A DNA stretch of 64,000 nucleotides from Streptomyces tsukubensis (GTDB lineage Bacteria; Actinomycetota; Actinomycetes; Streptomycetales; Streptomycetaceae), in contig NZ_CP045178.1 of the NCBI RefSeq assembly GCF_009296025.1, forward strand, positions 2,170,001 through 2,234,000, read 5' to 3'. The notes under the pieces were generated by a model. That model worked only from the letters and a program-made list of their open reading frames with translations, made no database searches and was not told the origin of the DNA. Every line of letters begins with the position of its first letter. Positions within the stretch are counted from its first letter, which is position 1. Shown here piece by piece: positions 41,153 to 50,795 of the stretch. The position numbers were made by a program, and so were the translations under genes.

Positions 41153-41464
41153 ACGGGCGGGCTCCTCATCCTCGTCAACGGCCGGAGGCCTCCTGCGGTC
41201 ACGGCCCGGCCGTCCGCCAGGTTCTCATCCGGGCCCGGCCGGGCGAGGCGGGCGAGGCGGGCAGGTAACTCGCCCGAGCCACCTATGACATTTGTCCCGC
41301 ACCATTGCGTACAAGTGCATCTACTGGCGCTGTCCACCCACTCCTATGGTCCTTGTATGAGACAGAAACAGGGGGCAGCCGACGGGGGATTCGCGGCGGT
41401 CACCATCACGGGGGCGGTCGAGCGGGGCGGTTCCGAGGCGGAGCCGACCGAGAAGGAGGTCAGG
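41153..41464. other. Intergenic region, promoter only
   Basis: The 312 bases between the divergent MaoC and sensor-kinase genes contain an in-frame extension of the kinase (ATG 41357) that lacks a good ribosome site. Nothing else was recognised; both promoters must lie here. Confidence 0.5.
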
Positions 41465-42703
41465 ATGAAGGTGGGGAGGAGAGCGGCTCGGGCCGAGGCG
41501 CGGAGGTCCGGGAACTGCCCGGCGAATCAGGAGGGGCAGGAGAAGGCCGGACCACGCAGCCCGGTCGTCTTCCTGCCGTGGCTTCTCCTCGGCCTGGGTT
41601 CCTTCTCGCACCTCGTACAGGGCAAGAGCGACTCCCCGTGGCTGGCCGGGTTGCTGCTGCTCGCCTTCAACTCCCTCTACATCTCCGTGGTGTTCCGCGC
41701 CTTCGACGAACGCAAGCGCCGCAGCCCCACCACGCTGGCACTCATCGGGGCCCTGGCACTGGTGACGGGGATCGTCTCGATCGGGTTCGGCGAGAGCTGG
41801 CTGGCCTTCATACCGCTGCTCTCCCTGGCGGCGGGGTCGGTGCTGCGGGGGCGCCGACTGGTCGTGGCGCTGGTGTCATTCAGCGGCGCGGGGGCCGCCA
41901 TCGGAGTGTTCGAGGGCGACGCGGGGACGGGCGCCAGTATCGGATACAGCACTTTCATATCCGGTCTTGTGACGGCCATGATCCTGTCACTGGCCGAGAA
42001 CATCAACGAACTGCGGTCGACACGACAGGAGTTGGCGCGTTCCGCCGTGGAGCAGGAGCGGCTGCGCTTCTCCCGCGACCTGCACGACCTGCTGGGGCAC
42101 ACGCTCTCGGTGATCGTGGTGAAGTCGGAGGCGGCCCGCAGGATCGCCCCACGGGATTTCGATCTGGCGCTGGCACAGGTGGCGGATATCGAGGCGGTCG
42201 GCAGGCAGGCCCTCACCGAGATCCGTGAGGCGGTCACCGGCTACCGGGAGGGCAGTCTCACGGCGGAGCTCGACGGCGCCAGGGACGTTCTTACGGCAGC
42301 GGGCGTGGAACCACTCGTCCGTCAGTCGGGGCCGCCACTTCCACCGCACGCGGAGGCGCTGCTCGGCTGGGTCGTACGTGAGGCGGCGACCAATGTCGTC
42401 AGGCACGCGGGCGCGACCCGCTGCGAGATCGACATACGGGTCACCCCCGACCGCGCCCGTATGGACATCGCGGACAACGGCGGGGGCGCGCAGGACGGCC
42501 CGCCGGGGAGCGGCCTGAAGGGCCTGGCGGAACGTCTCGCGGCGGCGGGCGGCTCGCTGGAGGCGGGCCCGGAGCCGCGCAAGGGGTTCCGGGTGCGGGC
42601 GGAGCTGCCCATCGACGGCGCGGAAGGACCGGGGGACGAGCGCGAGCAGCGCGAACCGAGGGGCGACGAAGTGCCTGTGGTGGGGCAGGGAGCCGGGAGA
42701 TAG
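41465..42703 (+). CDS. DesK-type sensor histidine kinase
   Basis: The 412-residue kinase starts at ATG 41465 behind AAGGAGGTCAGG. About five membrane helices (residues ~35-165) precede the HisKA_3 motif RDLHDLLGHTLSVIVVKSEA with the phospho-acceptor His. The HATPase domain has REAATNVVRHA and SGLKGLAERLAAAGG. The last ~25 residues are a charged tail. The response regulator gene follows 373 bases later on the same strand. The pattern resembles DesK-like membrane or envelope stress sensors, but the signal is unknown. Confidence 0.9.
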   Translation: MKVGRRAARAEARRSGNCPANQEGQEKAGPRSPVVFLPWLLLGLGSFSHLVQGKSDSPWLAGLLLLAFNSLYISVVFRAFDERKRRSPTTLALIGALALVTGIVSIGFGESWLAFIPLLSLAAGSVLRGRRLVVALVSFSGAGAAIGVFEGDAGTGASIGYSTFISGLVTAMILSLAENINELRSTRQELARSAVEQERLRFSRDLHDLLGHTLSVIVVKSEAARRIAPRDFDLALAQVADIEAVGRQALTEIREAVTGYREGSLTAELDGARDVLTAAGVEPLVRQSGPPLPPHAEALLGWVVREAATNVVRHAGATRCEIDIRVTPDRARMDIADNGGGAQDGPPGSGLKGLAERLAAAGGSLEAGPEPRKGFRVRAELPIDGAEGPGDEREQREPRGDEVPVVGQGAGR

Positions 42704-43076
42704 CGAATCAGACCACCGGCCCACTACCGACGGCCGACTACCGACGGCCGACGGGCCACGGGCCCACGGACACGGCACCGGGCAACGAACGGCCGCTGCC
42801 GACCACGGCGACAGAGCGGAGGTGAGAGAGACGGCGAACGCCCCGCCGACATGCACGGAGCCGAGAGGCGCCGACGTACACGCACACGAAGCGGAGAGGC
42901 AACGAACGGCAGGCCGACGGACCGCAGCCAAGAGCCAACCGCGACGGAGCAGAGAGGCACCAAGGGCAACCGGGCACCGGACAGCCGGGCACCCGGACCC
43001 TCGATCTCCCAGAACCCAGCCCCCAGCCCCTCAGCGAGACCCGCGAACGGCAGCGCGCTCGCCGTACCCTTCCCCG
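42704..43076. other. Gap between kinase and response regulator genes
   Basis: No gene is supported in these 373 bases. The first part contains short CGACGGCCGACTACCGACGG repeats; the rest is purine-rich and reads open in the regulator's frame back to 42822, but without family resemblance. Such a long gap between partner genes is unusual. Confidence 0.5.
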
Positions 43077-43865
<789 letters not shown>

Positions 43866-43904
43866 GCGCCCACCGCGAGGCGCGCGATCGCCCCTGGCTA
43901 ATGA

Positions 43905-44060
43905 GCCACTACTAGGGAGGGGCGCAGGAGCGCGCAGTCACAGCAGGCTGTAGGAGAGCCCTCCTAGCCCGGCCGTACTAGGGAGGCGTGCGCAGCAGTC
44001 ACAGCAGGCTGTGAGCCACCACTAGGGAGGCACGCGCGCTGTCACGGCAGACTGTGCCGG
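43905..44060. repeat. Three imperfect repeats with ACTAGGGAGG and CAGTCACAGCAGGCTGT
   Basis: ACTAGGGAGG occurs at 43911, 43977 and 44021, each followed within ~15 bases by AGTCACAGCAGGCTGT or a variant. The block fills the gap between the convergent response-regulator and MFS genes. Confidence 0.8.
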
Positions 44061-44072
44061 GCCACCCGCCGC

Positions 44073-45520
44073 TCACCCGCCCTCCGCCCGCCGAGCCGCC
44101 TGCCCCGACCTCGGCAGCGAGACCAGCATCAGCAGCACCCCGCCGATCAACGCGAAGCCGCTCACCCTGAAGGCGAGGGCGTACCCCTCCGTCAGCGCTT
44201 CCGGAGTGGTGGAACCGGCCGTACGGGCAGCCGCGACGGTCGAGAGGGCCGCGAGGCCGAGCGCGCCGCCCATGGTGCGGGAGGTGTTGATCATCCCTGA
44301 GACGAGTCCCGCGTCGCCAGGCGCGGCCCCGGAGGTGCCGAGGGCCGCGAGTGGTGTGCCGGAGAGCCCCGCGCCCAGCATCATCAGGATTCCCGGGCCG
44401 AGGATCCCCGTGGCGAAGCCGCTGTCCACGGTCATCGCGGACTGCCACAGGAAACCGACAGCCGCGACGGCGGCTCCGATGACGGCGGTGTTGCGCGCGC
44501 CGATGCGCCGCATGACGCGCGGTGCGTTCTTGGACCCGAGGACGACACTGAGCGAACTGGGGATGAGGGCGAGCCCCGCGTGGAGCGGTGTGTAGCCGAG
44601 GGCGTTCTGCGCGTACAGCGTCATCAGGTACCACATGGACATCATGGCGCCGCCGCAGACCAGCATCGCCGCGTTGGCCGACCACACCGCCCGCACCGCA
44701 CCTTGAGCAGGGCGAGCGGCATCAGCGGGGCCTTGGCACGCCCTTCCACCACGGCGAACAGTGCGAGCAGCGCGAGGCCGCCGAGGAGCGGCACCAGGGT
44801 CGAGGCGGACGACCAGCCCTCCGCCTCGGTCTGCACGATGCCGTACGCGAGGACGGCGAGCCCGCCGGTGACGAGGACCGCGCCGGGCAGGTCGAGTCTG
44901 CGGCCCTCGTGCGCGCGGCTCTCCGTCAGCCACCTGAGGGCGGCGAGGACGACGAGCGCGCCGATGGGGACGTTGATGAGCAGGACCCAGCGCCAGGAGA
45001 GGCCGTCGGTCAGTACGCCGCCGACGAGCCCGCCCGCGGCTCCGCCTCCCGCGCCCACCGCGGACCAGGTGGCTATGGCGCGGGCGCGGGCCGGACCCTC
45101 GGGCGCCGCGGCGGTGATCAGGGTGAGGGAGGAGGGGGCGAGTACGGCGGCTCCGAGGCCCTGTGCGGCGCGGGCCACGAGCAGTTGCCAGCCCTCCTGG
45201 GCGAGCCCGCCGGCGAGCGAGGCCACGGTGAACAGCGCGAGGCCGACGACGAACATCCGTTTGCGCCCGAACAGGTCGCCCGCCCGTCCGCCGAGCAGCA
45301 TGAAGCCGGCGAAGGCGATGGAGTAGGCGTTGACGACCCATTGCAGTCCCGCGTCGCTCAGAGCGAGGTCGGTGCGCATGGAGGGCAGGGCCACGTTGAC
45401 GACGGAGACGTCGAGGACCACGAGGAACTGCCCCGCACAGGCTGTGAGAACGATCAGCCAGGTGGGGAAGGACGGGCGGCGCAGCGTGGCCTCTGGGCTG
45501 TCTTCGACGGTTCGTGGCAT
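44073..45520 (-). pseudogene. DHA2-type MFS drug transporter frameshifted by a 5-bp duplication
   Basis: The N-terminal part (VVLDVSVVNVALPSMRTDLA, motif A GGRAGDLFGRKRM, motif C WRWVLLINVPIG) reads from ATG 45520 to about 44700. The rest (AVWSANAAMLVCGGAM to LVSLPRSGQAARRAEGG) continues in another frame to 44073. At 44692-44701 CGCAC is present twice in tandem; one copy would restore ALLKVRAVWSANAAM and a 480-residue, 14-helix pump. As written, translation stops shortly after the duplication. It is a recent inactivation or an assembly error. Confidence 0.85.
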
Positions 45521-45983
45521 GGCGGCATCCTGACAGCCGCGACGGCCCGACCGCATCGGACTATTGAGGGGGCGCGGCCTGGTCCGCAGGTCCCGGGTCA
45601 GTTCGCGACGGCGACATGGTCCGCGGGTTCCGCGTCAGCGGGTCCCGGGTCAAGAGGTCCCGGGTCGGCCCGCGCGGCAGCGGCTCCCGCACCGGCCGGG
45701 GCGGCGAACTCGCAGGCTGCCCGGTGCCGCCGCGTTCCACCCGAGCCCGCTCCATCCACCGGCGCGTGCCCCTTGCGTCCATCAACCGGCGTACGCGGCA
45801 GGGGATCTGACGCGCCGTAAGTCACACCAGTGAGCAAGGTCACGCCCCATTCATCCGACTGTCATCGGAATACTCTCTGTACCTGGAAGTGTTCACAGGG
45901 CACCTACTTGGGCGCCCGCCCGCACCGAGGCGTCCCGTGAACGACTGTCTGCCACACCACTGCCTGCCCGGAGGAACGCACGT
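45521..45983. other. Intergenic region between divergent MFS genes
   Basis: No gene is supported in these 463 bases. GGTCCCGGGTC occurs three times (near 45590, 45640 and 45655). Promoters of both transporters must lie here; no TetR-type operator was recognised. Confidence 0.5.
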
Positions 45984-47843
45984 ATGACGCAGCCGCAGGA
46001 ACCGAGCGCCGGTGCGACGGCGCACTCGACCGCGCCACTGACGCCCGCTCCCGCAGTACCGTTCGATGACTCCGCCCTGCCCGAGGACCCCGACGCGAAA
46101 CCCAAGGGGGTACGGGGCGTGGTCCCCGTACTGGCCTTCGCCGGTATCACCGTCGCCGTGATGCAGACCCTGCTCGTCCCTGTCATCAAGGACCTGCCCG
46201 CGCTGCTCGGCACCGCGCCCGCCAACGCCACCTGGGTGATGACCTCGACGCTGCTGGCCGGCGCGGTCTCCACACCCATCATGGGTCGCCTCGGTGACCT
46301 GTACGGCAAGCGGCGGATGCTGCTCACCAGCCTCGCCGTGATGATCGTCGGCTCGCTGGTCTGCGCCTTCACCGATCAACTGCTCGTGATGATCGCCGGG
46401 CGGGCCCTCCAGGGCTTCGCCATGGGCGCCATCCCGCTCGGCATCGGCATCATGCGCGACGAACTCCCCCGCGAGAAGCTGGGCTCCGCGATGGCGCTGA
46501 TGAGTTCGTCGATCGGTGTCGGCGGTGGTCTCGCCCTGCCCGGCGCCGCGTTGGTCGCACAGCACTCCGACTGGCACACCCTGTTCCTCTGCGCGGCCGG
46601 ACTCGGCGTGCTCTGCGCGGTGCTGACGATCCTGGTGGTGCCCGAGTCCAGCACACGGGCCGAGGGAACCTTCGACGTTCCCGGAGCTCTGGGCCTCTCC
46701 GCGGGGCTCGTCTGCTTTCTGTTGCCCATCACCAAGGGCAGCGACTGGGGCTGGGCGTCCGCGCCCACTCTGGGTCTCTTCGCGCTGGCGGCCGTGATCC
46801 TCGTGGCGTGGGGCGTACTGGAGTCGCGTACCGCCGCGCCGCTGGTCGATCTGCGTACCACCGCCAAGCGCGAGGTGTTGCTCACCAACCTCACCTCGGT
46901 CATGGTCGGTGTGGCGTTCTACGCGATCTCCCTGGTGCTTCCTCAGCTCCTACAGTTGCCGAAGGCAACCGGATACGGGCTCGGCCAGTCCATGGTGGCG
47001 GCCGGACTGTGCGTGGCGCCGCTCGGCCTGACCATGATGCTGACGGCCCCGGTGTACGCGCGCATATCCGCGGTGTACGGCCCGAAGGTGTCCCTGCTGA
47101 TCGGGATGGGGATCATCGCGGTCGGCTACGGTGCGGGGCTCGGCCTGATGAGCGCCGCCTGGCAGACCATCATCATCTCTGTCGTGGTGGGTGCGGGCAT
47201 CGGCCTCGCCTACTCCTCCCTGCCCGCCCTGATCATCGGTGCCGTCGACGCCTCGGAGACCGGCGCGGCCAACGGCCTGAACACTCTGGCGCGTTCGATC
47301 GGCACCTCGGTTTCCAGTGCCGTGATCGGCATGGTGCTGGCCAAGATGTCCATGCCGGCCGGCCCTTCGGGGACGGTGACCGTGCCGACCATGGACGGCT
47401 TCCGCACTTCCTTCATGATCGCGACGGGCGCCGTACTCATCGGGTGCGTGTTCGCCGCGTTCCTGCCCTCGCCCCGCAGACCCGAGGTCTCGGCACTGAC
47501 CCTGGTGGCGAGCGGCGGCGGCGAGAGCGCGCCCTCGGGCCCTGGCGCGGAATTCGCCGGGTTCCACGGCCAGGTGCTCGACGAGTCGGGGTCGCCGCTG
47601 GCGCGCGCGACCGTCACCATGATCGACAGGCATGGCCGCCAGGCGGGCCTGACCGTCACGGACGCCTCGGGGCGCTACACACTGGCCGCCTCGGCCGGCG
47701 GCCCCTACGTCCTCGCGTGCCGGGCCACGGGGCACACCCCTCGGGCGACCGCCGTGACCCACGCGGGAGACCCGGCCGCCGCCGAGGTGGATCTCGTACT
47801 GACGGCCACGACACCCGGAAGCCGGGCGTCCGTCACCACCTGA
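45984..47843 (+). CDS. MFS transporter with C-terminal carboxypeptidase-regulatory-like domain
   Basis: A 619-residue protein, ATG 45984 after GGAGGAACG. The first ~510 residues are a 14-helix DHA2-type transporter with motif A GRLGDLYGKRRM and the Pro/Gly-rich helix GVGGGLALPGAALVAQHSDW. The last ~90 residues (FAGFHGQVLDESGSPLARAT, then TVTDASGRYTLAASAGGPYV) form a CarboxypepD_reg/CNA-B-like beta-sandwich. This extra domain on an exporter is known mainly from streptomycetes, and its side of the membrane and role are unclear. Confidence 0.88.
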   Translation: MTQPQEPSAGATAHSTAPLTPAPAVPFDDSALPEDPDAKPKGVRGVVPVLAFAGITVAVMQTLLVPVIKDLPALLGTAPANATWVMTSTLLAGAVSTPIMGRLGDLYGKRRMLLTSLAVMIVGSLVCAFTDQLLVMIAGRALQGFAMGAIPLGIGIMRDELPREKLGSAMALMSSSIGVGGGLALPGAALVAQHSDWHTLFLCAAGLGVLCAVLTILVVPESSTRAEGTFDVPGALGLSAGLVCFLLPITKGSDWGWASAPTLGLFALAAVILVAWGVLESRTAAPLVDLRTTAKREVLLTNLTSVMVGVAFYAISLVLPQLLQLPKATGYGLGQSMVAAGLCVAPLGLTMMLTAPVYARISAVYGPKVSLLIGMGIIAVGYGAGLGLMSAAWQTIIISVVVGAGIGLAYSSLPALIIGAVDASETGAANGLNTLARSIGTSVSSAVIGMVLAKMSMPAGPSGTVTVPTMDGFRTSFMIATGAVLIGCVFAAFLPSPRRPEVSALTLVASGGGESAPSGPGAEFAGFHGQVLDESGSPLARATVTMIDRHGRQAGLTVTDASGRYTLAASAGGPYVLACRATGHTPRATAVTHAGDPAAAEVDLVLTATTPGSRASVTT

Positions 47844-47934
47844 GGCGGGCCGCCGCCACTTGACGAGTGACACGGAAGTCACGCCATGAGCGTCACACCA
47901 CTGATGTGACGCCGTGAGCGTCACACCACGGATG

Positions 47935-48684
47935 TCACGCCGTGGCGCGGGCAGGGGTGTCGAAGCCAGGACGGGTCGCGAGCAGTGCGGAGACATCGGA
48001 ACCCGCCGGGAGTTCCTGAGGGGGCGCGTCCCGGGTGAAGAGACGTGCGGGGCGTTCGCCGGAGAGGGTGGCGAGCGCCCCTTCGACACGCAGCCAGCTC
48101 CCCTCGCGCAGCCCGAGGACCGGTACGTCGTTCTCCTCCAGGAACTCCCTCAGCCGCTCCTCGCGGGTCTCGCCCTTGTGGGTGCTGTCGGGGTCCGGGT
48201 CCTGGTAGTGCGGGTTGATCTGGAACGGCACCAGGCCCAGTGCGTCGAAGGACGGCGGCTGGACGATGGGCATGTCGTTGGAGGTACGCAGGGTGGGGGC
48301 GGCCATGTTGGTGCCCGCGCTGGCGCCCATGTAGGGCAGCCCCTGACGCGCCGCGTCCCGTACGGCGTCGAGCAGCCCGGTGCGGTAGAGGGCGCTCAGC
48401 AGCCGGAAGGAGTTGCCGCCGCCGATGAACACCGCGTCGGCCGTGGCGAGTTCGGCGCGCGGGTCGGCCCCCTCGTGGACACCGCGCACGCTGATCCCCG
48501 CGGGTTCGAGGGCGCCGCGCACCCGCGCCGTGTAGGTGTCGTGGTCGGCCAGCGCGTAGGGCACGAAGGCGAGCCGCGCGTTCGCGGGCAGGAAGCCGGT
48601 GACGGTCTTCAGCGCGTGTTCGAGGTAACCACGGCCGTGCTGCGTCGAGTTGGAGAGGAGGAGAAGGTTCGGATTGACTGTCAC
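47935..48684 (-). CDS. pepE: Peptidase E (alpha-aspartyl dipeptidase, S51 family)
   Basis: A 249-residue S51 peptidase. It starts at GTG 48684 after GGAAGAG. The nucleophilic Ser lies in PYMGASAGTNMAAPTLRTSN, preceded by the FIGGGNSFRLLSAL oxyanion region; INPHYQDPDP supplies the His. Members hydrolyse N-terminal Asp-Xaa dipeptides in the cytoplasm. It is co-directional with the IclR gene upstream and close to the M20/DUF1177 operon, which may together handle an acidic peptide or N-acyl amino acid. Confidence 0.9.
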   Translation of the reverse strand: MTVNPNLLLLSNSTQHGRGYLEHALKTVTGFLPANARLAFVPYALADHDTYTARVRGALEPAGISVRGVHEGADPRAELATADAVFIGGGNSFRLLSALYRTGLLDAVRDAARQGLPYMGASAGTNMAAPTLRTSNDMPIVQPPSFDALGLVPFQINPHYQDPDPDSTHKGETREERLREFLEENDVPVLGLREGSWLRVEGALATLSGERPARLFTRDAPPQELPAGSDVSALLATRPGFDTPARATA

Positions 48685-48790
48685 AGCTGAGCTCTTCCGG
48701 GAAGGGGGGAGGGTGAAAGGTGGTGACGCCCACCGCGGCCGCGGCGCGTACCGCGCGCCAGGCGGGGTGGGTGCGAAAAGTGGCGTGCGA

Positions 48791-49609
48791 TCATCCGCGC
48801 GGTTTCCTGCCGCGTGGTGGTGGATTGGTCAGGCGCCGTTCCAAGAGTTGCGCGGCCTGCCGGAGTGCGTCGATCCGGCTCGCGGGCCCGTCGGGGAAGC
48901 GCTGCTCGGCGCCGCCGAGGCTGAGGCTGCCGTAGGGCTCACGCCCGAGGAAGACCGGTACCGCGAGGGTGGCGATCCCCGTGTCGTACTCGCCGACCGT
49001 CCAGGCGTACCCCTGGGCGCGCACCCGGAGGAATTCCTGTTCCAGCAGGTCGGCGTCGGTGACGGTGCGTTCGGTGAAACGGGCCATAGGACGGGCCCTG
49101 AAGAGCCGGTGGCGCTGCTCGTCGGGGAGGAAGGCGTAGTACGACTTGCTGGTGGCGCCCGCGTGTGCCGGGTACAGCTCACCGACGAGCGGGTAGTACC
49201 GCAGCGGCCCGGAGTCGCCCTCCACGGCCGCCACGCACCGCATGTGGAAGCTGTCGGGCAGGCAGAACAGCACGGTGTCGCCGGTGGCGCGGCAGAGTTC
49301 TTCGAGTACGGGTCCCGCCAGTAGCTCCAGGGAGCCCGAGCGTTCCCACAGCCGGCCGAGGCGCAGCACGGCGGGCCCGATCCGGTAGCGGCGGGTGACG
49401 GGGTCGGAGACCAGGAAGCCGCGGCCGGCCAGCGTGGACAGGAGGCGCTGCGCGACCGAGGTGTCCCAGCCGAACTCCTCCGCGACCTCGGTCACCCCCC
49501 AGTCGGGGCGGGTCCGCTCGAAGGCGAGCAGCACGAGCAGTGCCCGGTCGACGGTCTGCAGCGCACCGGCTGGCTTACGCCGATCCAGGTCGAATTCGGG
49601 CATTTTCAT
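48791..49609 (-). CDS. IclR family transcriptional regulator
   Basis: A 272-residue regulator. The N-terminal winged helix-turn-helix contains LQTVDRALLVLLAFERTRPD and VTEVAEEFGWDTSVAQRLLS. The C-terminal effector domain contains HAGATSKSYYAFLPDEQ and YDTGIATLAVPVF. It is divergent from the DUF1177/permease/M20 operon (230-base gap) and probably controls it. Two ATG codons, 49609 and 49603, are close; the first is used. Confidence 0.92.
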   Translation of the reverse strand: MKMPEFDLDRRKPAGALQTVDRALLVLLAFERTRPDWGVTEVAEEFGWDTSVAQRLLSTLAGRGFLVSDPVTRRYRIGPAVLRLGRLWERSGSLELLAGPVLEELCRATGDTVLFCLPDSFHMRCVAAVEGDSGPLRYYPLVGELYPAHAGATSKSYYAFLPDEQRHRLFRARPMARFTERTVTDADLLEQEFLRVRAQGYAWTVGEYDTGIATLAVPVFLGREPYGSLSLGGAEQRFPDGPASRIDALRQAAQLLERRLTNPPPRGRKPRG

Positions 49610-49838
49610 CTCACCATTCAGACCTGAATTGCAAATAACGGGAAACTATTGCGTTACACGCTATCCGATCCCGAATCTGCTGTCAGCACCCCCGTCGTCC
49701 GGTCCCCCATGACCCGGGCGACCCGAACCGGGCGGCGGGTGCGTGCGCCGACACGACGAACGGCCGCCCCCGGCACACGGATGCTCCGGCGACGAGGCCG
49801 CGGCACCCGCTCCGGCACGCGCGGCGAGAGAGGCCCCC

Positions 49839-50795
49839 ATGTTGAAGTACGTCCTGGACATCGTGGATCTGCTGGACGATCCCGCGGCCGACGGCAAGCG
49901 CGTCGTGGAGTACCTCGACTCCGTGGCGGGGCCCGAGGGCTCCGGCGGTGAGGTCACGACGGTGAAGGGCGAGCGCGGCTCGACCGACTTCGTCATGGTC
50001 AGGATCGCGGGCACCCGCGGCCGCACGGCGGGCGGCGACGCCCGCACCCTCGGCGTGGTGGGGCGACTCGGCGGAGTCGGCGCACGCCCCGAGATGACGG
50101 GCCTGGTCTCCGACGCCGACGGAGCGGTCTCCGCGGTGGCGACCGCGGCCAAGCTGCTCGCCATGCGCCGGCGGGGGGACGCCCTTCCCGGCGATGTGAT
50201 CGTGGCCACGCACATCTGCCCGAACGCGCCGACCGAGCCGCACGACCCGGTCCCCTTCATGGGGTCGCCCGTGGACATCGCCACGATGAACCGCTACGAG
50301 GTGACCGAGGAGATGGAGGCGGTGCTCTCCATCGACACCACCAAGGGCAACCGGATCATCAACCACAAGGGGCTCGCCCTCTCCCCGACCGTCAGGGACG
50401 GCTGGGTGCTGCGCGTCAGCGACGCGCTGGGCGAGCTGCTCGCCGTGGTGACCGGTGAGCCGTTGGTCACGTACCCCGTGACCACGCAGGACATCACGCC
50501 GTACGGTAACGGTGTACATCACATCAATTCGATCCTCCAGCCCGCCACCGCGACGGCCGCCCCGGTCGTCGGACTCGCGGTCACCTCGGCCGCGGCGGTG
50601 CCCGGCTGCCAGACCGGAGCGAGCCACGAGACGGACATCGCCTCGGCCGCCCGCTACGCCGTCGAGGTCGCGGGTGCCTACGGCGACGGCCGGCTGGACT
50701 TCCACGACGCCGTGGAGTTCGAAAACCTTGTAGGCCGCTACGGGTCGCTCTCCCACCTGCGCACCCTCGGCCGTGAGCCCAGGGAGTCGTCATGA
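49839..50795 (+). CDS. DUF1177 domain-containing protein
   Basis: A 318-residue protein matching DUF1177 throughout: LKYVLDIVDLLDDPAADGKR, GVVGRLGGVGARPEMTGLVS, GDVIVATHICPNAPTEPHDP and HHINSILQPATATAAPVVGL. ATG 49839 follows GAGAGAGG; the extension to 49743 is not family-like. DUF1177 has no assigned reaction, but its genes cluster with permeases and hydrolases in catabolic operons. Here it overlaps the permease by ATGA. Conserved His residues (THICP, VHHI, SHETD) suggest a metal enzyme. Confidence 0.88.
   Translation: MLKYVLDIVDLLDDPAADGKRVVEYLDSVAGPEGSGGEVTTVKGERGSTDFVMVRIAGTRGRTAGGDARTLGVVGRLGGVGARPEMTGLVSDADGAVSAVATAAKLLAMRRRGDALPGDVIVATHICPNAPTEPHDPVPFMGSPVDIATMNRYEVTEEMEAVLSIDTTKGNRIINHKGLALSPTVRDGWVLRVSDALGELLAVVTGEPLVTYPVTTQDITPYGNGVHHINSILQPATATAAPVVGLAVTSAAAVPGCQTGASHETDIASAARYAVEVAGAYGDGRLDFHDAVEFENLVGRYGSLSHLRTLGREPRESS

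Noticed and set aside
40178..41464. Long N-terminal extension of the second sensor kinase back to 40178
   Set aside because: It runs antisense through the MaoC gene; ATG 41465 has a near-perfect ribosome site and the kinase-like sequence begins there.
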